Origin: Halorussus ruber
GTDB lineage: Archaea > Halobacteriota > Halobacteria > Halobacteriales > Haladaptataceae
Length of the DNA stretch: 64,000 nucleotides
Direction of reading: 5' to 3'
Assembly: GCF_004765785.1 (NCBI RefSeq)
Contig: NZ_ML219770.1
Coordinates: forward strand, 124,001-188,000
Shown in pieces: positions 42,752 to 51,285 of the stretch (position 1 is its first letter; the number at the start of each line of letters is the position of its first letter). The notes beneath the pieces are model-generated. The model saw only the letters and a program-made list of their open reading frames with translations. It was not told the DNA's origin and made no database searches. The position numbers were made by a program, and so were the translations under genes.

Positions 42752-44002
42752 ATGGCCCGGTATCACATCGAAACCTACGGTTGCACGTCGAACCGGGGCG
42801 AGAGCCGCCAAATCGAGCGGCGGCTCCGCGACGCGGGCCACCGCCGCGTCGAAGGCGCAGACGAGGCCGACGTGGCTATCCTGAACACCTGTACAGTCGT
42901 CGAGAAGACCGAGCGCAACATGCTCCGGCGGGCCGAGGAGTTGGAAGACGAGACGGCGGACCTCATCGTGACCGGTTGCATGGCGCTCGCGCAGGGCGAA
43001 CAGTTCCGCGAGGCCGGGGTGGACGCCGACGTGCTGCACTGGGACGAGGTGCCCGAGGCCGTCACCAACGGCGAGTGCCCGACCACGACGCCCGACGCCG
43101 AACCCGTCCTCGACGGCGTCATCGGCATCCTGCCCATCGCCCGAGGGTGCATGTCGGACTGCTCGTACTGCATCACGAAGAAGGCGACCGGGAAAATCGA
43201 CTCCCCGCCGGTCGAAGAGAACGTCGAGAAGGCCCGCGCGCTGGTCCACGCCGGAGCGAAGGAGATTCGGATTACCGGCCAAGACACCGGCGTCTACGGC
43301 TGGGACGACGGCGAGCGAAAGCTCCACGAACTGCTGGACCGCATCTGCGACATCGAGGGCGAGTTTAGAGTCCGGGTCGGCATGGCGAACCCGAAGGGCG
43401 TCCACGGCATCCGCGAGGAACTCGCGGCGGTCTTCGCCGAGAACGACAAGTTGTACAACTTCATCCACGCGCCGGTCCAGTCGGGCTCGGACGACGTGCT
43501 GGGCGACATGCGCCGCCAGCATCAGGTCGAAGAGTACGTCGAAATCGTCGAGACCTTCGAGGAGTATCTGGACTACTGGACGCTCTCGACCGACTTCATC
43601 GTGGGCTTCCCGACCGAGGAAGACGAAGACCACGCCCAGAGCATGGCGCTGCTGCGCGAGACCCGCCCCGAGAAAATCAACGTCACGCGGTTCTCCAAGC
43701 GCCCCGGCACCGACGCCGCCGACATGAAGGGGCTGGGCGGGCAGGTCAAGAAGGACCGCTCGAAGGAGATGACCGACGCGAAGATGGACGTCGTCGCCGA
43801 GGCCTACGACGCGATGGTCGGCGAGACCCACGAGGTGCTGGTGGTCGAGGAGGGTACCGGCGACTCCGTGAAGTGCTACGACGAGGCCTACCGGCAGGTC
43901 ATCGTCCAGAACGCCGACGACCACGGCGTCGAGGTCGGCGACTTCGTGGACGTGGAAATCACGGGCCACAGCACGGTCTACGCCTTCGGCGAACCGGTCT
44001 GA
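42752..44002 (+). CDS. mtaB: tRNA threonylcarbamoyladenosine methylthiotransferase (MtaB/CDKAL1 type)
   Basis: 416 residues from the ATG at 42752 (MARYHIETYGCTSNRGESRQ). Methylthiotransferase cluster cysteines: Cys11, Cys47 and Cys76; radical SAM cluster Cys133, Cys137 and Cys140 in ARGCMSDCSYC. PVQSGSDDVLGDMRRQH and TDFIVGFPTEEDEDH are family motifs; C-terminal TRAM domain (~350-416). Adds a methylthio group to t6A37 of tRNA. The extra upstream frame back to 42623 is not supported. Confidence 0.93.
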   Translation: MARYHIETYGCTSNRGESRQIERRLRDAGHRRVEGADEADVAILNTCTVVEKTERNMLRRAEELEDETADLIVTGCMALAQGEQFREAGVDADVLHWDEVPEAVTNGECPTTTPDAEPVLDGVIGILPIARGCMSDCSYCITKKATGKIDSPPVEENVEKARALVHAGAKEIRITGQDTGVYGWDDGERKLHELLDRICDIEGEFRVRVGMANPKGVHGIREELAAVFAENDKLYNFIHAPVQSGSDDVLGDMRRQHQVEEYVEIVETFEEYLDYWTLSTDFIVGFPTEEDEDHAQSMALLRETRPEKINVTRFSKRPGTDAADMKGLGGQVKKDRSKEMTDAKMDVVAEAYDAMVGETHEVLVVEEGTGDSVKCYDEAYRQVIVQNADDHGVEVGDFVDVEITGHSTVYAFGEPV

Positions 44003-44052
44003 TTCTGCGACGACGACGGCTAGCAAAAAAGCGGGGACTCGAACGGGACCGA

Positions 44053-44190
44053 CTACGGACCGGTCGTCGCGCCGCCGCTCGAAACGACTACCTTGGCCAC
44101 CGTCGACCCGGCGAGGGCGGCTGTCCAGAGCGCACTCAGCACCCGCGGCCGTTCGGAGACGAACTCCGTGAGACTGCGATTTCGACTCAT
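44053..44190 (-). CDS. Small membrane protein (45 aa), DUF7503-like
   Basis: MSRNRSLTEFVSERPRVLSA then LWTAALAGSTVAKVVV and end SSGGATTGP. One hydrophobic segment after a basic/acidic N-terminus ESERP-R-V-L. The layout (S-x-x-F-x-x-E-R-P-R-hydrophobic-G-P end) is one I recall in many haloarchaeal tiny proteins. Too short for most gene finders. Function unknown. Confidence 0.6.
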   Translation of the reverse strand: MSRNRSLTEFVSERPRVLSALWTAALAGSTVAKVVVSSGGATTGP

Positions 44191-44277
44191 CCGTACAGAG
44201 ACTCTATCCGATTGCATATATGTTTTCTCACCGTCTAATAGAACCCGAAAATAAAAGCGCGCCGTCAGCAGTCGAAA

Positions 44278-45204
44278 CTACTTCTCGGCGTTGCCGTCGC
44301 CGACCAACTCGTCGATAGTCTCGTCGGCCTTCCACTCGCCGAGTTCCTTCGGGTCCACGTGGACGAACACGTCGTCCACCTCCTCGAGTTCCCGAATCGC
44401 TTCCACCACGTCGGTCTCGATGTCGTGGGCCTCGAACAGGGTTCGGTCGCCCTCGACTTCGATGTGGAGGCTCACGTCGATTTCCGGGCCGACGTAGTGG
44501 GCGATGACGTCGTGGGCACCCTTCACGTCCGGGTGGGCGAGGGCGCGCCGGATGATTTCGACCCGGAGGTCCTCGGGCGGGGCGCTCCCGACGAGGTAGT
44601 CGATGTTGTCTTGGACGATTTCGTAGCCCGTGTAGAGGATGCCGAGCGAGACGACGCCCGCCGCGATGGGGTCGAGGACCGGCAGACCGGCCGACGAGCC
44701 GAGGACGCCGACCAGCGCCGCGCCCGCGGTCAAGATGTCGTTGCGGTTGTCCAGCGCGGTCGCGGTCAGGGCTGGCGAGTGGGTTCGCTCGGCGACGCCC
44801 ACGCAGTAGCGATAGAGACCGTACTTGACGACCGCGGTGGCGACCAGCACCGCGACCGCGGCCGGGGCGGTCGGTGCGGTCGAGACGGTGCCAGCGAGGA
44901 CCGACGAAATCGACCGCCAGAGGACAGCGCCGCCCGCCGCGAACACGCCGAGCGCGATGAACAGCGAGACGAACGGTTCGATGCGCTCGTGGCCGTGGGG
45001 GTGGCTGAAGTCGGGCGGCTGGGTCGTCAGGTAGAGTCCCGCGAGGATGACGAGGCTGTAGGCCGAGTCCGCGAGGCTGTTGACCGCCTCGGAGCCGACC
45101 GCGAGGCTTCCGGTCGTCCACCAGACGAGGCCCTTGGCGACCACCAGCAGGACGTTGGCCGCCAGCACGACCGCGCCCACTCGGCGAATCGCGCGGTTAC
45201 TCAT
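44278..45204 (-). CDS. Cation diffusion facilitator (CDF) transporter
   Basis: 308 residues. Five to six TM helices; metal-site residues in NSLADSAYSLV (helix 2) and ATALDNRNDILTAGAALV (helix 5), and FSHPHGHERIEPF between helices. C-terminal cytoplasmic domain (~210-300) with ferredoxin-like fold and VDVSLHIEVEGDRTL. Exports Zn2+, Fe2+ or Mn2+ in exchange for H+; ion choice is not readable. Confidence 0.9.
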   Translation of the reverse strand: MSNRAIRRVGAVVLAANVLLVVAKGLVWWTTGSLAVGSEAVNSLADSAYSLVILAGLYLTTQPPDFSHPHGHERIEPFVSLFIALGVFAAGGAVLWRSISSVLAGTVSTAPTAPAAVAVLVATAVVKYGLYRYCVGVAERTHSPALTATALDNRNDILTAGAALVGVLGSSAGLPVLDPIAAGVVSLGILYTGYEIVQDNIDYLVGSAPPEDLRVEIIRRALAHPDVKGAHDVIAHYVGPEIDVSLHIEVEGDRTLFEAHDIETDVVEAIRELEEVDDVFVHVDPKELGEWKADETIDELVGDGNAEK

Positions 45205-45263
45205 CGGACTGCCTTTCGGACTACCGGGACAAGGGCGTGTCGCTTACCGACGCCGGGGAGGAG

Positions 45264-45800
45264 CTACTCGACGCGAACCGCGCCGTCTCCCGACCCGTCA
45301 GTACCGTCCTGCTCGGCGAAGGCCTCCCGCACCCGGTCGTAGGTCTCGTCGAGCGCCTCCACGATGACCTTCGTGTCCGAGATGACCGGCATGAAGTTCG
45401 TGTCGCCCTGCCAGCGCGGGACGACGTGGGTGTGGAGGTGGTCGTCTATCGACCCGCCAGCGCCGTGGCCGAGGTTGAGGCCCGCGTTGAAGCCGTCGGG
45501 CGAGAGCGCGGTTTCGAGCGCGTCGAAGGTCCGCTGTTTGAGGCGGGCGTGGTCGAGCAGGACCTCCTCGGAGAGGTCCCGGTAGTCCCCGGTGTGTTCG
45601 CGGGGGATGACCATCGCGTGACCGGGGTTGTAGGGGTAGTTGTTGAACATCACGAAGGCGTGGTCGCTCCGGGCGACGACGAGGTGTTCGCGGTCGTCGT
45701 CGCGCTCGGGGAGTTCGCAGAAGACGCAGCCCTCGATTGCGTCCTCGTCGCCGTCTCGCTCGACCCACTCGATACGCCACGGTGCGAATACTTGCTCCAT
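45264..45800 (-). CDS. HIT-family nucleotide hydrolase/transferase
   Basis: 178 residues from the ATG at 45800 (MEQVFAPWRIEWVERD), the usual haloarchaeal start; ATG 45821 would add seven. CVFCELPER, NNYPYNPGHAMVIPREHTGD and the catalytic HLHTHVVPRW (His-x-His-x-His-x-x) place it in HIT proteins of the Fhit/Ap4A phosphorylase-like group. Probably hydrolyses dinucleoside polyphosphates. Cys pair CVFC may hold Zn. Confidence 0.92.
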   Translation of the reverse strand: MEQVFAPWRIEWVERDGDEDAIEGCVFCELPERDDDREHLVVARSDHAFVMFNNYPYNPGHAMVIPREHTGDYRDLSEEVLLDHARLKQRTFDALETALSPDGFNAGLNLGHGAGGSIDDHLHTHVVPRWQGDTNFMPVISDTKVIVEALDETYDRVREAFAEQDGTDGSGDGAVRVE

Positions 45801-46310
45801 GCGTCGCCCATCGTCCGCCAACAGTTAGCTTCCGGCGGTTCGAGCGCGGTCCGACCCGTCTCGGTCGTTCACGGAAATCGCCAGTTTTCCGGTCGAACGT
45901 CGTTTTCGTTTCCGGACTAAGCGTCGAGAGGAGTCTGCGCTCGTCTGAGCAGTCGTCCGACAGCGGCCAGAGGAGGGACACGCTACGCCGTCGCCCAGTC
46001 GTTCTTTCCGGGCGTGGTATTAGAGAGCCTACAGTATCCTTTCCGTGATACCACGACTCACCGTCCCTCCGGCGAGGGGGAAGCCGCCGCCTGCGGGCCG
46101 GTCGCCAGACCGTCTGCGTGCGCTCGGACGCCGGGTCCGGGGCGTCGAGCGTGGCGTGGCGGACCGCACCCGAGCCGCCCGGGCGCTCGGCTGGCCTTCG
46201 AGGCCGCTCTCGGTGCAGACGGGGGCGCCGAACCCGAGATAGCAGTTTTGCAACCGCCTCGGTTCGGTTTCGGCAGTTTCAGCGTTCGGACCCCTGTCCG
46301 CCGAACCACC

Positions 46311-46320
46311 TATTTAAAAT
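46311..46320 (+). promoter_or_regulatory. Orphan TATA-like element
   Basis: TATTTAAAAT within an AT-rich stretch 200 nt upstream of the zinc-protein gene. The gap 45801-46510 (~700 bp) has no supported gene; this could start a small RNA or a long leader. Weak. Confidence 0.3.
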
Positions 46321-46463
46321 CTTCGGCCGTTGCACGGAGTTTTTGTTTCATTACTTCTTCTAACGAGGCTATAAACTGTTTCGGGGATTCTCGTGTATTT
46401 TCGGGATGAAATCGCAAGACAGCGTCGGAATGAACGGTTCGAACGCCCCCCAACGGATTGGGG

Positions 46464-46470
46464 TTTTTAT
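46464..46470 (+). promoter_or_regulatory. Candidate TATA element of the small zinc-protein gene
   Basis: TTTTTAT, 41-47 nt before the ATG at 46511; a short leader with AGAGGAAGGTCACG before the start. Confidence 0.5.
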
Positions 46471-46510
46471 GCACCTATCAGCACAAGGAAAGACTGAGAG
46501 GAAGGTCACG

Positions 46511-46711
46511 ATGGCAACACAAAACCAGAGCTTCCAGGCGATTACGGAATCGTGCGACGAGTGCGAACGCGAGACCCCACACGAGGTCTCCGTTCAGATT
46601 CGGACCGAGAGCCAGAAGCGAGAGAACGCCGAGTTCTCGCGCGAGCCCTACCGCGTCACGGAGTGCGAAATCTGTGGCGAGACTTCTAGCCAGCGGATGA
46701 ACAACGCTTGA
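46511..46711 (+). CDS. Small zinc-ribbon protein (DUF7835-type); stop codon supplied by a transposon
   Basis: 66 residues from the ATG at 46511 (MATQNQSFQAITESCDECER, end SSQRMNNA). Two Cys pairs, CDEC and CEIC, form a zinc ribbon. I recall this as a very conserved haloarchaeal family (DUF7835). The transposon begins at 46708, so the last codon GCT and the TGA contain element bases. Joining the flanks across the element gives GCG TAA, also Ala-stop, so the insertion left the protein unchanged. Confidence 0.88.
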   Translation: MATQNQSFQAITESCDECERETPHEVSVQIRTESQKRENAEFSREPYRVTECEICGETSSQRMNNA

Positions 46712-46850
46712 CATCCTCCCCGCCCTGAAGGGCAAGGATTCCCGCGTTGGGATATTGTGGTTTACGACGTGACCTGTTCTTGAGGTGTGAATCTACCAGT
46801 TTCCTTGTCAAACAGGAACGTCGATGGCTGTGCCAACCAGCCGTTACTCC
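46708..46850 (-). ncRNA. Candidate omega RNA scaffold (tnpB 3' end plus right end)
   Basis: In IS605-family elements the omega RNA covers the end of tnpB and the right-end hairpins, with a guide read from the flank just outside. Here the scaffold would include the hairpin at 46722-46733 and the guide would be the minus strand from 46707 (GCGTTGTTCATCCGCTGGCT). That guide is the antisense of the zinc-protein C-terminal codons. Limits of the RNA are inferred. Confidence 0.45.
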
Positions 46851-48042
46851 TATCACCGCCATCCGTGGCGGGACTCGGAGATACTTTCTGTCGAATGTTC
46901 TCAGCACCGTTCACGTCCGCATTCGCCACCAAGTCGCACTCATCACAGACGTACAACCCGCGCTCAACGCGGTTCGCGTTACGCTTCCGACCGCAACACG
47001 AACACGACCTCGAGGTATCCCGCTCAGACACTTCTTCAACCGTGATGCCTTCCATCTCGGCCTTATATTCGAGGAGGTCGGTGAAGCGGTCGAACGCCCA
47101 CGAATGCAGGTCGAGGTTGCCGTGCGTGCCCCAGTTCTTCGCCTCGCTGTCCTCCTCGTCCTCGCGGATACCGGAGAGGTCGCCCACCACGATGATTCCA
47201 ACACCTTCGTCAACACACCGCTGAACGATGTGTTTTGAGAGGGTGTGGAAGTAGTGGGTGCGGCGGGCCGATTTTTTCTGGTTCAACCGTGTGGCCTGCT
47301 CGGAGTCCGAGTCGTCACAGCGAGCGATGCGTTTGCTGAAGTAGTAGTCGTCCTGCTTCAGGCAGTTGAGCGGATACAGCTCGCTGTGGCCATCTTCGTA
47401 GGCGAGTGCGGCGAAGTTGTTGATGCCGAGGTCAACACCCACCGTTTGCTCACCGGGTTCCTCTGACACTTCGATTTCGACTTTGCAGACGAAGTGCAGT
47501 TCCCACTCCTCACCAGTCCAGACTGCCCGGACTTGTTGGACGTTCTCAACGGTGGAGAGGTCAACGTCGGGACGGGTCTGGTATTCACAGAGGATGAAGT
47601 CCGACCAATACTCCTTGAGGTTCGAGCCTTTGCTGAGTCGGACGCGGTTGTACTGGGTGTCGAGTTTGAAGCCTTTGTGCTTGAACGTGACCGTGCTTCG
47701 TGGGTGTTCGTCGCCGTGTTTGCGGTAGCCGGGCGGGTTCGCGTTCGTGTCTCCGTTGTGTCGTTTGGCGTACCAGCCGGCGAACGCCTCAGCGAGTTCT
47801 TGCAAAACTCGCTGACTTGACTGCGAATGCAGGTCATCGTAGCGTTCGTGGCGCTTGAGGTAGGCGGTGAGTTCGTCGTGTTCGGGGATGTAGTCGATTG
47901 CATCCCAGACGCGACTGATTGTCCACCGTCCGACGTTCCAGAGTTTGGACGCGGCGAACCCGAGGGCGTCAAGGTCGTCGGACACCTGTTGCTGGTTCCT
48001 GATGGAAGCAGTGTAGGTGCGGGTGACGACCTGTTTCGCCAT
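46762..48042 (-). CDS. tnpB: RNA-guided endonuclease TnpB
   Basis: 426 residues, intact. RuvC-I Asp204 in VGVDLGINN, RuvC-III Asp376 in NADVNGAEN, and a zinc finger Cys347/Cys350 (CSCC) with Cys366/Cys369 (CDEC). At RuvC-II, VVGDLSG has Gly where many TnpB have the catalytic Glu (E-D-L). N-terminal helical and wedge-like region ~1-190. Only gene of its element. Family knowledge: cuts DNA next to a TAM (here TTAC) guided by an omega RNA, keeping the element in place after excision. Confidence 0.92.
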   Translation of the reverse strand: MAKQVVTRTYTASIRNQQQVSDDLDALGFAASKLWNVGRWTISRVWDAIDYIPEHDELTAYLKRHERYDDLHSQSSQRVLQELAEAFAGWYAKRHNGDTNANPPGYRKHGDEHPRSTVTFKHKGFKLDTQYNRVRLSKGSNLKEYWSDFILCEYQTRPDVDLSTVENVQQVRAVWTGEEWELHFVCKVEIEVSEEPGEQTVGVDLGINNFAALAYEDGHSELYPLNCLKQDDYYFSKRIARCDDSDSEQATRLNQKKSARRTHYFHTLSKHIVQRCVDEGVGIIVVGDLSGIREDEEDSEAKNWGTHGNLDLHSWAFDRFTDLLEYKAEMEGITVEEVSERDTSRSCSCCGRKRNANRVERGLYVCDECDLVANADVNGAENIRQKVSPSPATDGGDRSNGWLAQPSTFLFDKETGRFTPQEQVTS

Positions 48043-48476
48043 ACGTGACCTATATAGTCAATATTACTTAATAGTTCCGAGAAGCGAGGAATATCCTGCC
48101 GTGCCATCGAACGATAGTTTCTGAAAGCCCATGACAGATTCATCCCCGCCCTGAAGGCCGGGGCTTTCTCCTCGATTCTCCGTAACGCCGCCGACTTCCC
48201 CGCCGCTCGGGTGGAGGGGTTTCCGCCGTGTTTCGCGTCTGTCCGAACGCGCCGGGCCGTCGCCGGGAGACGACGGCCAGAGCGTCCATCGGTACCGACG
48301 GACGTTCGATTCGGTGTCCGGAACAACGATTCTTTTTCGAGACGAGTACCGACGAGAGAAACAAATACGTTTGTTTAGCTACTCCGAATGCTGGATAGAT
48401 ACTCGTAGAGAATTGTCCGAGTGGGGTCCTCGCTCGCGGAGGAGACCCTCGCTCGCGGAATCCCAGTCCGCTCTCG

Positions 48477-49379
48477 TCAGTTCGACTCCGTCGTCACTTC
48501 ACAGCCGTCCTCGGTCACGATGAGGGTGTGTTCCTTCTGGCTCACGAGTTTGCCGTCGTCCTCCTTGAGGACGGGGTAGCCGTGGACGATGTTGTTCATC
48601 TTGAGGCGGCGCAGGGCCATCTCGGCGCGGGGCACGTCGAGCCAGCGCTGGGCGAACGGGAGCGTCTTGAACTCCTCGGTAATCTGTTCGAGGGCCTTCC
48701 GAGCCTGTCGGTCCCGAACCGACCCCTCGCGTTCGAGGGCGAAGATCTCCTCGTCGTTGCCCTCGGTGACCTTGCCGGTGCCGTCGGTGGCGAACGGTTC
48801 GATGGCCACCACGTCGCCGACTTCGAGTTCGACGCCCTGCGAGACGGCGCGGTTCGGGATGTTGGGCGAGACGTGTTGCTGGTACTGGTCGAGACCGTGG
48901 CCCGTGAGGTTGACCACCGGGTTGTAGCCGTAGCCGTCGATGACCGACTCGATTTCCGCGCCGATGTCGCCGGTCTCGACGCCGGGTTCGACCATCTCGA
49001 TGGCGGCCTGGAGGGCCTCCTCGCTGGCTTCTTTGAGGTCCGGGTTGCCCGAGAGGTCCACCGTGATGGCGGTGTCGGCGATCCAGCCGTCGATGTGGAC
49101 CCCGATGTCGAGGTTCACCATCTCCTCGCCGAACTCGGTGTCGTCGTCCGCGGCGGGAGTCGCGTGAGCGGCCTCCTCGTCGACGCTGATGTTGACCGGG
49201 AAGGCGGGTTCGCCGCCGAGTTCTCGGATTCGGTCCTCGGCGTACTCCGCGACCTCCAACTGAGTGGTGCCGACCTCGACTCGTTCGGCGGCCTCCTCGC
49301 GGACCTGTGCGAGGATTTCGCCAGCCTCACGGTGCTTCTCGTACTTCTCGGCTTCGAGGTCCACGTCGCTACTGCTCAT
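48477..49379 (-). CDS. map: Methionine aminopeptidase (type II)
   Basis: 300 residues. Metal ligands: two Asp in NLDIGVHIDGWIADTAITVD, His in LTGHGLDQY, Glu in VVAIEPFATDG and Glu in SQKEHTLIV. The insert between the His and Glu residues and the length are type II. Removes the initiator Met from nascent proteins, cytoplasmic, two-metal enzyme. Single gene, divergent from the Thr-rich protein. Confidence 0.94.
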   Translation of the reverse strand: MSSSDVDLEAEKYEKHREAGEILAQVREEAAERVEVGTTQLEVAEYAEDRIRELGGEPAFPVNISVDEEAAHATPAADDDTEFGEEMVNLDIGVHIDGWIADTAITVDLSGNPDLKEASEEALQAAIEMVEPGVETGDIGAEIESVIDGYGYNPVVNLTGHGLDQYQQHVSPNIPNRAVSQGVELEVGDVVAIEPFATDGTGKVTEGNDEEIFALEREGSVRDRQARKALEQITEEFKTLPFAQRWLDVPRAEMALRRLKMNNIVHGYPVLKEDDGKLVSQKEHTLIVTEDGCEVTTESN

Positions 49380-49596
49380 GGATTCGTGTTGGCCTGAGCG
49401 CCGGAAAGAGTTTGCGCCTCACGATTCGGCGTCGAGCGATCTCGTCTCCGACTGGGTACATATCACCGAGCGGTTAGGGCGGTCGTACTCGAGAAATAAT
49501 TCGGCTGTAACGCCAGTAATAGCCCGTCAAAACCCCGAACGTTCCCGAACGGTTGCTCCCGTTTATTGGCGATTCCAGCGATATGATGTCCTGCAT

Positions 49597-51222
49597 ATGC
49601 AACGAGAAACAGGCGTAGTGTTGATGGTGACCGTTCTCGTCCTCGCCAGCGTCCCGCTGGCGGCCCTCGGGGGAACGTCATCGTCGTCGGCCTCCGCATC
49701 GACGGAGGGAGTGACGTTACAGAACGTGACAGTCGACCAATTGCAGTTGGCAAACGCCACGGTCGAGAACGCCACGATACAGCAGTTGCAGGTCGATAGA
49801 GTGAGCGTTGCAGGCTCCCAAGACCCGGTAGAGAACGCGACCCTGCGGAACGTCAGGCTTCAGCGGCTCTCGTTCGAGAACGTCTCGCTGGAGAGCCTGC
49901 AGACCGAAGACCAGACGCTCTCGCAGGCGCTGAGCGGGAACGCGTCGGTCGAGTCGGTCACGGTGCAGGACCTGACCATCGAGCAGATGAGCGTCTCGCG
50001 GATGAACGTCCAGAACTTCCGCGTGGAGTCCAACGCGAGCCAGAACGGCGGCCAGCAGGCGACCACGACCGCCGAAGGCGCACTTCAGGACGAGACCACG
50101 ACCGCGATGGGTCAGGAGACCACCACGGCCGCGGACGGCCAAGAGACCACCACGATGGCCGAGGGTCAGGAGACCACCACCCAGCAGATGGATGGCGGTC
50201 AGACCCAGATGGGCGACGTGTCTGTCGATAGCGCGACCATCCGGAACGTCGACGTCCAGGAGATGAACGTCCGGACGATGATCATCACGAACATCGACGC
50301 CGAGGCGCGCCAGACCGCCCAGGAGACCACCATGGCCGAGGAGACCACCATGGCCGAGGAGACGACGACCATGGCTGAGGAGACCACCACCGAGGCCGAA
50401 GAGACGACCACGGCCGAGGAGGAAACCACGATGGCCGAAGGTGGTGAGACGACCACGATGGCAGGCGAAACCACCACGCAGGAAGGCGCATTCCAAGACG
50501 AAACCACCACGGCCGCGGGTGAGACGACCACCATGGCCGAGGAGGAAACCACGACGACCGAAGAAGTCGAAGATACCACGACCGAAGAAGAGACCACGAC
50601 CGAAGAAGAGACCGGAGCGACCGGACAAGAGGGCGAGGAAACCGTCATCGAGAGCATCTCCGCCCAGACCGTGACCGTCCAGCGCGCGACCATCAACTCG
50701 GCGGCGGCCAGCGCCGTCAACGTGCAGGGAGGCCAGCTCGCAATCGTGGACATCCGCGACCTGGAGGCTCCCTCGCAGGTCGAGCAGGGCCAGCAGTACA
50801 CCGTGACGGCCCGCGTCGTCAACCTCGGTAACGACGACATCGCAAAGCAGGTGTCCTACCGAGTCGCGGGCAACGTCGTGCAGGCCCAGCTCGTGCAGGT
50901 CAACGCCGGTGCCAGCACGACCGTGACGTTCAACGTCTCCATCGGGCAGTTCCCCGGCGGGACGTTCACTCACGGCGTCTACACCGACGGCGCTCGCTCG
51001 ACCGCCCAGCTCGAAATCGCGGAGGGCAACCAGACCGACGAACAGCTGAACCAGCCCGAAGAGGAGGAGACCACCACCGCGGCGGATCAGACCACGACCG
51101 CGGCCGGTCAGACGACCACCGCGGCCGGTCAGACCACGACCGCAGAGGCAGGTCAGACCACCACCGCGATGGGCAACGAGACGACGACCGAAGCGGGCGA
51201 GACGACGACCGCGGAAGCGTAA
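49597..51222 (+). CDS. Secreted Thr-rich protein with pentapeptide-like repeats and CARDB-like domain
   Basis: 541 residues from the ATG at 49597 (MQRETGVVLMVTVLVLASVP, a signal peptide); frame extension upstream rejected. Residues ~35-145 follow a five-residue period with central Val/Leu/Ile (VTLQN VTVDQ LQLAN ATVEN), a pentapeptide-repeat beta-helix pattern. Then a Thr/Glu low-complexity linker, another short pentapeptide run (~195-215), long ETTTMAE-type repeats, a CARDB-like beta-sandwich (~385-480, QYTVTARVVNLGNDDIAKQV) and a Thr-rich tail. Thr-rich parts are probably O-glycosylated. No C-terminal TM or sorting motif, so loosely bound or secreted. Role unknown. Confidence 0.8.
   Translation: MQRETGVVLMVTVLVLASVPLAALGGTSSSSASASTEGVTLQNVTVDQLQLANATVENATIQQLQVDRVSVAGSQDPVENATLRNVRLQRLSFENVSLESLQTEDQTLSQALSGNASVESVTVQDLTIEQMSVSRMNVQNFRVESNASQNGGQQATTTAEGALQDETTTAMGQETTTAADGQETTTMAEGQETTTQQMDGGQTQMGDVSVDSATIRNVDVQEMNVRTMIITNIDAEARQTAQETTMAEETTMAEETTTMAEETTTEAEETTTAEEETTMAEGGETTTMAGETTTQEGAFQDETTTAAGETTTMAEEETTTTEEVEDTTTEEETTTEEETGATGQEGEETVIESISAQTVTVQRATINSAAASAVNVQGGQLAIVDIRDLEAPSQVEQGQQYTVTARVVNLGNDDIAKQVSYRVAGNVVQAQLVQVNAGASTTVTFNVSIGQFPGGTFTHGVYTDGARSTAQLEIAEGNQTDEQLNQPEEEETTTAADQTTTAAGQTTTAAGQTTTAEAGQTTTAMGNETTTEAGETTTAEA
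50320..50640 (+). repeat. In-gene low-complexity tandem repeat encoding ETTTMAE/ETTTEE
   Basis: Imperfect units based on GAGACCACCATGGCCGAG, about 15-21 bp, giving Glu/Thr-rich peptide. A second array with unit encoding TTTAAGQ lies at ~51066-51210. Copy number is likely to vary. Confidence 0.75.
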
Positions 51223-51285
51223 CGCGGCGCTGACTCCGATTTCGACTCTTTTTCGGGCGCAATCGACAGCCGCGGCGCTGGCGGA

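Larger units (their letters stand above)
46708..48181 (-). mobile_element. IS200/IS605-family (IS1341-type) element carrying tnpB only
   Basis: On the minus strand the left flank ends TTAC (48185-48182) and the element starts GGAGAATCGAGGAGAAAGCC; the right end is GGGGAGGATGTCAA, stopping at 46708. TTAC target and TCAA right end match the ISHp608 type. Sub-terminal hairpins: GCCC-TGAA-GGGC at 46722-46733 and a CCCCG..CGGGG hairpin at ~48146-48165. No tnpA; ends are closely alike to the element at 56826, whose TnpA could move it in trans. Confidence 0.85.

Noticed and set aside
46014-46409. Possible gene between the HIT protein and the small zinc protein
   Set aside because: Frames there are Arg/Pro/Ser-rich without haloarchaeal acidic bias and share no motif; kept only as an orphan TATA note.
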